This document shows positions 46,260-57,136 of a stretch of 64,000 nucleotides of DNA, one piece after another. Source of the stretch: Fragilaria radians (lineage: Eukaryota > Bacillariophyta > Fragilariophyceae > Fragilariales > Fragilariaceae); assembly GCA_900642245.1 (NCBI GenBank), contig CAAAJI010000001.1, forward strand, positions 65,471-129,470, written 5' to 3'. Made by a program: the position numbers and the translations under genes. The notes under the pieces were generated by a model, which was given only the letters and a program-made list of their open reading frames with translations, had not been told where the DNA came from and did no database searches. Position 1 is the stretch's first letter; each line of letters starts with the position of its first letter.

Positions 46260-47854
46260 ATGACCCCACTCAATTCCAAAGCCAAAATCCATGAGTCTTC
46301 GGAAGGAAAAAGCCTCATTGCCAAGAAGTCGACATCCCTATCATCCTCTAAGAGTAGTTGTCATAGGTGGTGTCCCATCTCTTCTCCTAATTTTCGAATT
46401 GCCGTCCTTGCCTTGGTAGGCGATGGCTATGATGTTAATGATGATGATGACGATAATCATCACCTCCCTCATCCTATTCCTCAAAAACATGAAGTTCATG
46501 GGAAGACCATATTAGATGGACTTATCAACCCTGCCTCGTCTTGTAGTTTGGTATCTATTTTCTTAATTTCTACCAAAGACGACTATGGTTCTCATCCTTT
46601 GACTGATATTCAATATTGGTGTCATAATCATCATTTGTCTTCCGAAATAACAAGAAACGTGAAGAATTTGGACATGCTTTGGATGGATCCTGCTTTCCAA
46701 GATGTGGATGGAGTTTACATTTGCGGTGGAACAAAGGAGTACGTCTCGTGATTGTTTTCGTTAGTGTTACTGTGAGATATTTGTTACTTTGTAAAGTATA
46801 CTTGATGCTAACATTGACTTGTATATTGTTCGAAAGACACGAGGTAGTTTACCTTGTGGAGCAGGCTCTTAAAGCAGGAAAGCATGTCTTGGTCGACGAT
46901 CCAATTTCATCGTCAATCTCGACCTACCACGATTTGATTCAGCTTGCCCACGCACAGAAACTACAGTTACAAGAAACGACCATGTTTCTTTATCATCATG
47001 GGCTAAAAGACTTTTTTGGATACACTCTGAATGAATCGACCTTTGGAACCATCTGTCATGTTCAAATAGAGTTGGACTTTCCGGAGCAAAACTTTGAAAA
47101 TGTCTGTAATCTTCGACCCTATGCTACTCCTGGTGCTATCGAACCTTACCGTTGTATCAACGACCTTGTTCGGTATTCAGCACTCCTGGGTATACTATTG
47201 TTTCGCAAGACGAATCGCAAGCCATTGTCAGCTCGAGTGATCAAGGTAAACCGACGGAACGGAACTTGCATATCCAACTGTGAATGCCAAATACAATGGG
47301 AAGGGGTAAGTAAGAAAAGCAGAGAGAGATATGTCGTACTTTTGGTTTGCCAAATTTCCGATTTATTTCTAATTCTACTATGTGGTTTTGCTTTACACTT
47401 TTATTTTACTTAGGGTACAACGTTGACAATGAATTGCAATTATATCGAATCTTCTGGAGGAACACGCCAAAGCATTGAAATTCATTCGGACACTCATGCT
47501 GCGTCATTGACTAATTTCATTTCTTGCCGTCACAGCTTAGAATGTTATAGAGTGTACGAGGGGTGTCGTCATGGAAGAAATTTGTCTATCCAGCAAGGTG
47601 AATCCATCGATGTAGATGGTGGTCCACTTCCTGAAGTTTCGTTATGGCGTCGGTTTGCAGAATTTTCTACAAATCTACATTTGGAAGAGGAGTGTGTGGC
47701 GACGATGGAAGACCCGAAGTCGCTGAACCGCAAGGACTTTTTGTATGCAACTTTGCAAAGTCATAATGTTGTAACTGCCTTGAGGGAAAGTGTGAAGCAG
47801 GATTGTGGTGAAATTCTTTTACCAAGCTTGGACTTAGAGTTTCTGGAAAATTAA
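46260..47854 (+). CDS. divergent Gfo/Idh/MocA-type oxidoreductase-like protein
   Basis: Three exons, 46260-46738, 46837-47305 and 47414-47854 (introns 98 and 108 nt), encode 462 residues. After the first join the protein reads VDGVYICGGTKEHEVVYLVE then QALKAGKHVLVDDPIS, matching the second half of a Gfo/Idh/MocA Rossmann domain, where the equivalent of DDP is usually EKP. The C-terminal alpha/beta domain is plausible but weakly conserved. The first strand FRIAVLALVGDG (about 45-56) lacks a clear GxGxxG and runs into an Asp/His-rich insert (about 58-70). NAD(P) binding is therefore doubtful. No signal peptide. It could be a sugar-dehydrogenase relative or a non-catalytic homologue. Confidence 0.6.
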
Positions 47855-47914
47855 ATAGAAGATTTACTCTACCATCGATTTAGAAAATTGATGTTTTCCC
47901 CCTCTTTTGAATCT

Positions 47915-48787
47915 TTATTCATTCCGGATTTGATTATAAAACCGCATACTCCAACTTGAATAGCCTTCTAGAATAACAAAGGCTACCAATATGTATCGCT
48001 TCCCCCTAGTAATACCATGTCCTCCATGGAGTATGCCCGATGCATGACTTACCATATGTCCCTGTTCTATACGAATCGGATAGTCCGGTAATGATGCAAA
48101 CCATGTCCCTCCTCCGTCAAATTCTGAAGAGGGATTGAGTGCAATATTAAAGGACAAGACAGAACCATCTCGATGTGGCTTTAATTCTGTTTGTCCTCCA
48201 TCAGCATCGTATTTAACGACGAATCCATCCGCCACTCGTAATTTGGTCACATCCGGTAGGTATGATCCAAATTGTAACGCTAGGAGGGGATAGATCCTTT
48301 CGACTAGTGCATGTCGTAGCCTTGATAAAGTTTGGGGTAGTTCCACCAAAGGTAAATCAGTCGTTGGATAATTCCCATGTCGGTTTGTCGTCCATGATAT
48401 TACTCGAGCCTGAGCCTCGGCTTCGTCTACAATGGAACGGCATTCGTCGGGAGAGAATATTGGCATCTTTGTCGTACGGTGTAACAAATGACCATCTTGG
48501 TAGGGAAGGAAGGATTCATAATCATCGTTTGTGTATAAATTTGGATTTAATGACAATCGCTCAGAATCCGAAAGTAGGAAAGGAAGCTTCGTCGTGGCAT
48601 ATCCTGGAATATGTAACTCTGATACCATATAGAGCTGTGAGGATTGTTGTTGTGTTTTGAGGAGAAACTGTCTATCCAAAGGATTGGAAACAGTATGGCT
48701 CCAAGACGAGGATGACAGAATGAAACTTTGAATCATCCCAGACATCATTAACAGAGATAAAATACGTGACAGAACTAATTCGTACAT
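47915..48787 (-). CDS. prolyl-4-hydroxylase-like 2-oxoglutarate/Fe(II) dioxygenase
   Basis: Single exon, 290 residues. A hydrophobic N-terminus (about 5-26) suggests a signal peptide or anchor. The catalytic jelly roll has ELKPHRDGSVLSFNIALNP (H205, D207), DGGGTWF, and the distal block SGILHGGHGITRGKRYILVA with H254 and R264 as probable iron and 2-oxoglutarate ligands. The family hydroxylates proline or other residues in the ER or secretory pathway. The metal triad is complete. The stop codon lies 60 bases from the end of the convergent oxidoreductase-like gene, so the 3' UTRs probably overlap. Confidence 0.8.
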   Translation of the reverse strand: MYELVLSRILSLLMMSGMIQSFILSSSSWSHTVSNPLDRQFLLKTQQQSSQLYMVSELHIPGYATTKLPFLLSDSERLSLNPNLYTNDDYESFLPYQDGHLLHRTTKMPIFSPDECRSIVDEAEAQARVISWTTNRHGNYPTTDLPLVELPQTLSRLRHALVERIYPLLALQFGSYLPDVTKLRVADGFVVKYDADGGQTELKPHRDGSVLSFNIALNPSSEFDGGGTWFASLPDYPIRIEQGHMVSHASGILHGGHGITRGKRYILVAFVILEGYSSWSMRFYNQIRNE

Positions 48788-50146
48788 TTCTTCCTTATTC
48801 TCTTTCTTATTTCATTCGCTTTCTCGTTTCACTCTCTGGAGACAGTGCCTTTGTCCAGATTTCAAGTTTCTCACAAACACGTACGCACATTCGTAGACTG
48901 ACGTACTCACCTCATCCATGTTAACGGATGGTAACGAATAAAAAAAAAACGATCGGATTCTTAATAATTTAACATCTCCCCCATATGTTCTATAATGAAT
49001 TCAATGCCATATCACCATCCCATGAGTAGGATGTATTTATATCTGTAAAACAGTCTGGAGAGAATGAAGTGGAAAATAAACAAATCAATAGGGGGAAGTG
49101 ATCACTAAACTAAATCAATTCTATAATTACATGCCTTACTTCTACGACCTTTATGAAGCATTTCCGATATTTGCATGTACACAAATAAATCTTATAGTAA
49201 TTAAATCTCTCTTCTGATTCCATGGATTTGAAGAATAATACAATGTGTGAGTTGCAGTGATTCAGTTCCATCCACAATACGGACTCTCTCAGTACTTCAC
49301 TTCTGACGTTCAATACTTTCATGTTGGCACTGTTTACTGTCATGATTCTTTGCAAAAAAGTACATGCAACATACCTTTTCTTATTATAGACCATCTTCTT
49401 CTGTAATATAGAATTTAGCATTGACTTGGTAATCAGCTAGCTGAATTGAGTATATTTGTAATGCAAACATTTATGATATTTGTGTATCCATACTGCTATT
49501 CGTGCGTTCCATTGAATCGTAAAAGTTTGAAAAATTAGGAATTGAACCTTTCTTTTGTATTTCAAAATATTATTGCACTTGAGCTGCATTGCCTACAAAA
49601 AGTCCAAATTGATTTTGCTCAGTTTTGTCAAATCTTTGCAACTTTTTTATCTAATCCACCTTGGTTACCTTGGAAACGAATATATAGTAGGAGGCAAGTT
49701 GTATAATCTACGCAAGAGTACCTTTTTAAAAATAATAATTTTATCGTTTCCTGCAAAGAATTTGAGCGTATATAAATGTTTATTTATCATTGTCCTTGTT
49801 ACCACTAGGGATGAATTGACAATGTACTGTGACCTGTTGTTGTGAATAGAATTGTTCATAAATGTCAATTTGACAAAGGAGTGTAGCAGGTTAATACACA
49901 TATTGTCTCAGCCCTTGGGAATATGATGGCTGGACTAAGAGATGAAACTGAACCATTATTCTCCCCTATCATGACAAAATCCCATCATGACATGTACAAG
50001 AATTTAACATCCTTGATATCCTATATCGTTTGAAAATACTTTTATAATCGTACGTAAGTTTCTATACATATAGCTTTGGTTTTCTGAATATATATCCACC
50101 ATTGTTTCCTTCCCCCACACTCTGTCTTTTTTTTCCTTTCAACATT
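48788..50146. other. intergenic, no supported gene
   Basis: 1.36 kb between two minus-strand genes. Frames at 49110-49421 and 49555-49901 are biased by AT-rich composition and have no domain. The part next to 48788 should hold the dioxygenase promoter. Confidence 0.4.
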
Positions 50147-51328
50147 CTAAAATGCCTCATTCTCAACTTGTGGAGAAAAGTTTTGTGATGTGGTGGCAAT
50201 ACCATTCTGACGCGTACCAATTTCTTCCAGCAAACCAAGGACCATAACATTCAGTACCGACACCACATTGTAGGCACCTACTTTTGTGGGTTGGTTAAGC
50301 TCATTTAGCACCCCCAATACAGTCCCAATCCCAAAAACAATCATTCCAAGGTAGATTGCCTGAACATGTAATATATCCCAACCTCCAATTGTTTGACTAC
50401 CAGCACCCAAAAGTGGAAAGACAATAATGATATTGAATGCTAATGTATAGACGAGAATAAAATGAATCGATGGGAGCTTTCGTTGGAGGGCTCCTAGTCT
50501 TGCGGCTCTGGCTTGACGGAGTGATCGAACTGTTTGGTATACTATACTTGGTTCTCCGACGCTTGTCAAGTACATGATTTGTTCCAATGGATCATCGATG
50601 GGTCGACTACTTAGCAATTCCGATGGTTCCATGAAGAATTGTGTCAGATCATCATTGACGTAGTGATCTATATAATCCAGAATAGTATGGTACATTTCAG
50701 GACGTCCCTGTGAGACTAGTGCAGTTTGTTCCAAAAGTGACTTTGCCTCGGAAACTTCATTGAATAATGCTAGATATATAGCCTCTTGTTGTTGATATAA
50801 AAAGTAATAGGTATATCCAACAATAATGGTGAACATTAATCCACTGACATTCAATACGTTTTGAATGTATTGTGAATAGTCATTGGCAATGACATCAATT
50901 GCACCGGAATCATTAATCCATCCAAACATTTGAAGAGCTATGGACGGGTATATAGCATATACCAAGGTAGCCACAAATAAGGATGGTACACAAACTCGTG
51001 TCAGTGTGACAATCTGTAGATATTTTTTCATTTCCTTTGGATTTGTTTTGTAATTGTCATTGGATCCAAACAATTTCTCTACAAAGGATTCTAAATACGT
51101 CGATGAAAATCGATCCATAATTGTTTCCTTGTCATTTTCAATCCATTTGTTATTGACTCCCATGGAACGACGAAATTTTGTTGTTGTTGTTGTTGTCGGA
51201 AGCGTCGTAAAGGACAATCGTTGTTGTTGTTGTTGTTGTATCTGAAACGAAGAAGTTACTTGGTAACATAACTGAAATATAAAGATGACATAGATCCAGG
51301 CAAATCTGAATAATGGATATGCCACCAT
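50147..51328 (-). CDS. DUF4239 (bestrophin-like) multi-pass membrane protein, probably plastid
   Basis: Single exon, 393 residues from ATG 51328 (the longer frame opens at TTG). The N-terminus has a signal peptide followed by VTSSFQIQ, which resembles the SxF cleavage site of diatom plastid presequences; a Gln run (CAA/TTG repeat) comes next. Four hydrophobic segments in two pairs follow: VPSLFVATLVYAIYPSIAL, VLNVSGLMFTIIVGYTYYFL, then FILVYTLAFNIIIVFPLLGA and AIYLGMIVFGIGTVLGVLNE. This layout is that of DUF4239 proteins, which are distant relatives of bestrophin channels; anion transport is possible but unproven. The middle loop is acidic and helical. It is divergent from the DUF1995 gene, starts only 209 bases apart. 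Confidence 0.7.
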   Translation of the reverse strand: MVAYPLFRFAWIYVIFIFQLCYQVTSSFQIQQQQQQRLSFTTLPTTTTTTKFRRSMGVNNKWIENDKETIMDRFSSTYLESFVEKLFGSNDNYKTNPKEMKKYLQIVTLTRVCVPSLFVATLVYAIYPSIALQMFGWINDSGAIDVIANDYSQYIQNVLNVSGLMFTIIVGYTYYFLYQQQEAIYLALFNEVSEAKSLLEQTALVSQGRPEMYHTILDYIDHYVNDDLTQFFMEPSELLSSRPIDDPLEQIMYLTSVGEPSIVYQTVRSLRQARAARLGALQRKLPSIHFILVYTLAFNIIIVFPLLGAGSQTIGGWDILHVQAIYLGMIVFGIGTVLGVLNELNQPTKVGAYNVVSVLNVMVLGLLEEIGTRQNGIATTSQNFSPQVENEAF

Positions 51329-51537
51329 GGAGAGTTGAGAGGGAGGTGGGGTGTGGGAGGACGGATAAAAGAGAGAGGAAGAAAACAAAACTTGGTGTTT
51401 CTAAAATTTCAAACGTCACCTTTATGTGTATGTATGTAAAAGTATTCGATCGGATTTTCTCAACAATGAGAACGATGCTACTAGTACTAGTCCAAAACTT
51501 CTAGTAAGTTAAAAAGTCTAAATTCACAAGAAAGTTT
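51329..51537. promoter_or_regulatory. short divergent intergenic region, probable shared promoter
   Basis: 209 bases separate the ATGs of the DUF4239 gene (minus) and the DUF1995 gene (plus). It holds a G/A-rich part and, at 51413-51418, ACGTCA, the core of cAMP/CO2-responsive elements described in diatoms. One hexamer can occur by chance. Shared regulation is inference. Confidence 0.4.
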
Positions 51538-53181
51538 ATGAGAATGATAATGACGACACCCTATAGAGTTTCCATTATCCTCGTCGTTGGAATATTTCTT
51601 TTGTTCACCGTGACAACTGTAACATCGTTCTACTCTCAGACGTTTTCCAATCATCATCATCATCGTACTTTATCGTTGATCAATAGTATTCCACTTTACG
51701 CAGAGAAAAATAATGTCATTCAAGAGGACACGACCACTCTACGATTGGAAGAATCCCAACTTGATTTTTGTCGTGGCTACTTGAATAAGCATCACAGAGA
51801 TTTATTATGTCTTTTTGCGGAGGCATACTCAGACATTGGTGCTGAACAACAAAGTAGGAATAGTTTTAGTGGTGGATCCTTTAAGATTACCGATTCCAAA
51901 GTAATTCACATTACTCCTAATGAATTGGATCTAGAGGTTACAATTTATGATCGAAAGGAACGAGACCCAATCAAGAAGCGTGTAAGCATATCACTTGATT
52001 CAAATGTCATGATTAAGAAACGTCAATTCATCACACTCCCACCAGTGATTGTTAGTCCTCCGACCACCAAGGAGGTAGATTCCTTAGTACGAAACCTTAA
52101 TCGACTATGTCATCAAGTGAAACGACCGGATGTTACGGGCAAAATTATACAAATGGGAATCCAATTTGGTAGTACGTTAGGAGCCATCAAAGAAAATCTA
52201 TGGCTGAATCAAGTTCCACATAATCGTTTTGTACGTAATTATTTCTATGATATGATTGCAGATGCAACATTGGATGCAGTTGTGATGTGCTCGAATGGAG
52301 AAATTAGTAACCGAATGAAAATTACGGCCATGTTTCCAGAGATGAATCCTTCAATGGATTCCTATCGGTAAGTACGCATACATGTATACATATATTCTAC
52401 TCCTAGTCGTCGTTAGGATTCTCCATGTCTCATGTTCCAACACTTCTCCTTCCATTCGGACTTGTACGGTACTTTCATCAACGACAGTATTGGTACACTC
52501 CTGGAAATGACACGATCGATTGCCATTCGTCTGGCAGAACAAAACTTACGAGTTCGAATCTGTGTTCAGGGTAGTATGGGTGTCGGAATATTCACGGGAC
52601 TACCCAAACAATTGAGTGGTGTTGCAACGATCCTACAACGCATGGATTGGCAATCCGGTCAGGGTGAGATCAATGAAGGAATGATTGGAAATTATGTCAA
52701 CTTTGGAGCCATTGGTAAGGATCATGTCGTGAATACTCACATTAATGAAAAGGGCATCAAAATAGAACAAGATGATGTCTTTCTTCTACTTTGTCCACAA
52801 TCCTCAATTGGGATAGAATCATCTATTATTGGACCATTGAAAGAAATGACAGATGCAGTTGGTGATCGTCCAATCATATTAATTAATCCTGATCTTCAAG
52901 ATAAAGTTAGTTCTCAGGGACAGCAAAGTGTTAGAGGTAGGAAAGAAAGATTGGAGTTCGCCGAGTCCTTCCAGACTATTTTTCACTTTTCCAATCTTTA
53001 CGTCAGCGGAACTAGCTACTTTCCTATCTTGGGATCCATGACAAAGCTAGGTCCCAGGGATCCCTGGGTGGCTCATCAACGTCGTGAGTTGTTGAATGGT
53101 GACGGAGAGATGTATGTCCCAATGGTTAGCAGTGAAGACAAACCCGATAGTGACATGATGAAATTATGTTTCGAAATGTAA
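51538..53181 (+). CDS. DUF1995 protein, probably plastid-targeted
   Basis: Two exons, 51538-52367 and 52488-53181 (intron 120 nt, GTAAGT/CAG), encode 507 residues. The N-terminus has a hydrophobic segment (about 8-29) ending VTSFYSQTF, again like a diatom signal plus transit peptide with Phe after the cleavage site. The C-terminal half carries the DUF1995 pattern: SYRIGTLLEMTRSIA across the join, RVRICVQGSMGVGIFTGLP, then VFLLLCPQSSIGIES, IILINPDLQD and FHFSNLYVSG. DUF1995 proteins are found in plants and algae, mostly in plastids; their biochemical role is unclear. The region at about 70-200 is not recognised. It converges with the MORN gene; the stops are 36 bases apart. Confidence 0.72.
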
Positions 53182-53217
53182 GTCGAATTGTCACTTTAAA
53201 AAAAATATATTGTAGTT

Positions 53218-54157
53218 TTACATTTTAGACTTTTTTCCTTTTACTGGTACATCTAAAGCCCACATTCCTTCATGCCGAATACTACCATTTGGATTTGTTT
53301 CCCTTCCTTGACCATGAGCCAATCCCATTTGAAACATTCCTTCATAAGTCCTTCCATCACTCCACGAACACCTTCCAAAGCCTAACAACGATACAAATAT
53401 TAGTTTTAGTAATATAACCCATACAACAAGGATGTCTGTTCCTCTTTTTGGATTCTAGGCGTACCATGATATTGACCCTGTTTAAATTCTCCCTCATAGA
53501 TATGAGCGTCGACACATGTATAGGTACCGTGACCTTCATATTGTCCATCCTTAAATTCACCTTCATACATGGATCCATCCGGCCAGGCATACATACTGTA
53601 AAACATGTCGTCATTTGGTTTAGAAATATGATATAATTCCTCTCATCCTTTCACAAGTATATATATATATTTATATATATACACTCGAAACAATATATTG
53701 ATATACATTTCACTTACCCCTTACCATGACGCTTATCTGCCTGAAAGGTACCCGAATAAACACGACCATCTTGCCATCGATATGTCCCAACACCATGTCG
53801 TTGATCATACTCATAATGTCCCTCATAGGAATCACCATTGGAAAATGTCGATTGTCCAAAGCCATGCCATCGACCATCAGACCATTCACCATCGTAGACT
53901 CTTCCATCTTCATATCTCATTAAACCCTTACCATTAGGCTTATCATTATATATTTGTCCTGTATATAATCCTTGATCTCCATAGGGATCCACAATGATAC
54001 AATCGGTAACATCCAACTTCCGTAGAGATGTCAAATGATGTTGAAGAATTGAAATCTCTTCCAATTTCATCGCAAGGAGCTCTTCCAATTCATGAATAGC
54101 ATCGTCACGTAATTCTTGAAGCTTTTCTATTCGTTCCGACTCTATTGGATCAGGCAT
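53218..54157 (-). CDS. MORN-repeat protein
   Basis: Three exons, 54157-53718, 53595-53465 and 53381-53218 (introns 122 and 83 nt), encode 244 residues. Residues 5-50 form an acidic coiled-coil-like helix. From about residue 65, seven to eight MORN repeats follow with the pattern YxGxxxxGxxHGxGxxxxxDG; examples are VYDGEWSDGRWHGFG, MYEGEFKDGQYEGHG and TYEGMFQMGLAHGQG. Each splice join completes a repeat, which supports the model. MORN repeats mediate lipid or protein contacts at membranes and the cytoskeleton; here no enzyme domain is attached, so a scaffold role is likely. Intron 1 contains an AT dinucleotide microsatellite (about 53657-53684). Confidence 0.85.
53657..53684 (+). repeat. AT microsatellite in intron 1 of the MORN gene
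   Basis: Alternating TA run of about 28 bases with one interruption, in the intron 53717-53596. Likely polymorphic. Confidence 0.8.
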
Positions 54158-54539
54158 TTAAGGCATATGCTAATTGAGTATAAAAAGGAAACCAACAACA
54201 AATGTTACTTCTTCTTCTTTTTGTTTAATTTCCCCCTCGTGAAAAAACGAGTGTGCGGGAGTTGGCGGGATACACATTTTTGAGTAATGTCAGTGCCTCT
54301 CCGAAGCCCGATTGTTGGTGGAGTTCCACTAGTCCTACTAAACCTGTAGTTTCCTACTACTCCTGAAACATGCACCCACCTACAAACAATAACAAGTTGA
54401 AGAGAAGAATATGTTTCAGTCAACAACAGCTCGTAACAATGGAATAATACAACTAGAACTAATCATAGAATACTACTAATAGTTACTTTTGAAACATAAA
54501 CATTCATCGCTTGGTTGTAATTACTTGTAACCTAAGTGG

Positions 54540-54745
54540 CCATGTCTGAAGCAGTCAAAGACATTGGTTAAAGACTTCCAATTGTGGTCCGTGTCGACAA
54601 TATTGGCGCATCTTTTATGGCCGTCCAAATGTTATAGACTGATTGATCAAGATTACCTATGTTTGGAGAGTGCAATGCTGATATCTTTACTAAAATTGTC
54701 TGCAGAGAAACTCATGAAACACATGTGTTTGAGTTTCTAGGAAAG
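54540..54745 (+). pseudogene. copia RNase H tail fragment
   Basis: Frameshifted remains of the end of a copia polyprotein: MSEAVKDI, RLPIVVRVDNIGASFMA and NADIFTKIVCRETHETHVFE match the family's SEAVKEI, PIVVRVDNIGAIFMA and NKADMFTKN motifs. It lies upstream of a copia protease region on the same strand, so the parts are in the wrong order for a single element. Confidence 0.7.
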
Positions 54746-54793
54746 AAAAAGGTAAATGGAATAGTGTGATAGGAAGGGTATTGGGAGGTATCA

Positions 54794-56690
54794 ATGGTGA
54801 CAGTGACGCTTCATCCCATTATTGCAATAGCAAATAATAATTTATACAACATCACAACAATTTTGGAGGAGATAACGGTTGGAAACGGCAACAAGATGCT
54901 TGCAAAGCAGGTTGGAAGCTTGAGATGCACGGTCCAACAGAAAAATGGTGAAAAATTTGTTGTCGTACTTCAGAACATAAAATTTGTACCAGACCTATGG
55001 TGAATCTGTTCAGTGCTAGCAAGGATTTGAAAAATTGGTTGAATCTTGGCAATGAAGATGTTGTGATGAAGTTGATGAAAGGAAATACAACCATGTAGTT
55101 TAATAGAATCTTGAAGACCAAAAATGGATTTGTATATGTGAAGCATGTTCAGTTGGAAAGGCAAGACAGAAGAATATCAACAAAGATTGGAAAGGTGGCA
55201 GTGTAACAGCAGAGAAGGGCTCTACATAGATATCAGCTCCATCAAAGGAGGAAGCTTTGGAGGATCAAAACTTCAAGCGTTAGTTGTCGGTGACTACTCA
55301 AGCTCCTGTTGAAGCTACTCTCTGAATTGAAAAAGTGGCTTGAAAAACAAGCTTCTTGAATTAATTTTGAGCTAAAGGATATAAAGAAGACTGTGAAATT
55401 CCTAAGGTTGGATGATAAAAAAGAAAATTTTGCACTTGAATAGGCTTGTAAAGTAACTACAATATCTTGGTTTGCAGTTTGAGTTTAGTGGGACCAATAA
55501 AAAAATGGAAAGGTGGAAAGAAAGTTCCAAACCCTCTACGGAAGAATTCGGGCAATGTTTAATGACTTTGGAATTGTTAAGAGAATTAAACTTGGACTTT
55601 GGGCAGAATGAGCATCTGCAACATCATTCTATGAAAACAGAATCATTAAGAAAGAGACACAACTATTACCATTGCAACTGATGTGCAATTCACATTTAAA
55701 AGTTTAAGAATCTCAGAACCTTTGGTGGGATGTGGGATGCGTGTCGTGACGACCAAGAAAACCATTCAAGGAAAATTAAATGACAGAGGCACTGTTGGTT
55801 ATCCTGAAAAATCATGCATTTGATGTATACAGGATGTTTATCTTGAAAACCAAACAGATCATCAAGTCAAGAGATTTAATTTAGCTTTACTTGAGTTCTG
55901 GAAATTGGAATAAATCCAAGAATAACTTTAATTATCATGACGACAAATACAGATGTTACAAATGAAGAAGATGAGAATATTTTAACCAAGCCAGAGGATG
56001 TAACTATTGATGAAACCCATGCCAAGAAACACAACAAAGGCTTAAAATAAGTTTCAAAATTGAAGAGCTGGTTTAACCCTAATCTGTCAAAATTTATCAA
56101 AATGCAAAATTTGGTAGGGTGATGATCATAGAAAGAGCTGATGTTGCATTCAATGTGGTGGATTTTGTCAAGGACCCAGAGTGTTTTGAGGAGGAAGCAT
56201 GTTATCACCCTGAAGTTGACAAGAAAATTAAGTGGCACCATACAACTTCGAAAGAATTTGAAGAAGTGAAAGCCAGGGGAAGAAGTCAGAGATTCCGAAC
56301 AGACAAAACAACTGTATAAAAATAAGTGGATTTTAAACAAAACAAAACGGAAGTTTTCAAACGTGGTTAGTGGCATGTGGCTACAGTCAAATCCCTGGAG
56401 TGGATTTTCAAAAATGTTACGCGCCTGATTTAAATGATGTGACTTTGCACATTCTTTCAGTCACAATGTAGACATGGAATTTAATTGGAAAAGGGATCAA
56501 CATTGAAACGGCGTGTCTTCACGGTGATCTTAAGGAGACAATCTTTATGGAGATACCAAAGGGTATGGAAGCACGTAAATTTGAATGTTTAATTTCAAAA
56601 AGAACCATTTATGCTCTTGTCCAATCTGTAAGGGAGATTCATGATACACTTGTTTTGTCATTGAAAGTATGAGTAAAAAGGGATTGATGA
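54794..56690 (+). mobile_element. degenerate Ty1/copia retrotransposon
   Basis: Fossil polyprotein in normal order: protease and pre-integrase region (54794-55170, ITVGNGNKMLAKQVGSLRC and VNLFSASKDLKNWLNLGNED after a frameshift), integrase tail (about 55450-55860, QTLYGRIRAMF, VVTTKKTIQGKL), and the reverse transcriptase start (about 56180-56690, GVDFQKCYAPDLNDVTLHIL, NIETACLHGDLKETIFMEIP). Much of the integrase core is deleted and stops are frequent. No RNase H follows in the right place. LTRs were not identified. It is inactive. Confidence 0.8.
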
Positions 56691-57136
56691 AATGATTATT
56701 TGCCTCAAAAATTGCGATTTTTGGTTTAATAATTGAGGAAAACCTTGCTGACTATCCATTAAGAAAAAAAAACTACATATATAATGCAACCACATCTGAC
56801 TAACATTCTTGAAAAATGGAATTTGGTCTCATATGGTGACATCATTGGGCAGGAGATCCTGAATCAAGAATCAATGTAACTTCTGTTTGACTCCTTATCA
56901 CTGGGCTTACTAAAAGTAGATGCTTCAACCATATACAATGGTAGTATTTTGTTTTCATTTGCCTCTTAATAATGTAATTGGTCTATTGAATTAGACTATG
57001 CAATAATTATTGAGCATGAAGAAAAATCAAAGTTTTCACAAGGATCTGAATAATGAATAACTTACACATCAAGTTATATATAACTATCTGATCTAGTCAC
57101 AAATATATTTTTAGAGGAGTTACTAAAGCTCTAATT
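56691..57136. other. 3' flank of the TOG gene and copia debris
   Basis: AT-rich sequence with no recognisable domain. It may hold the rest of the decayed copia element and contains the 3' flank of the minus-strand TOG-domain gene. Confidence 0.4.
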
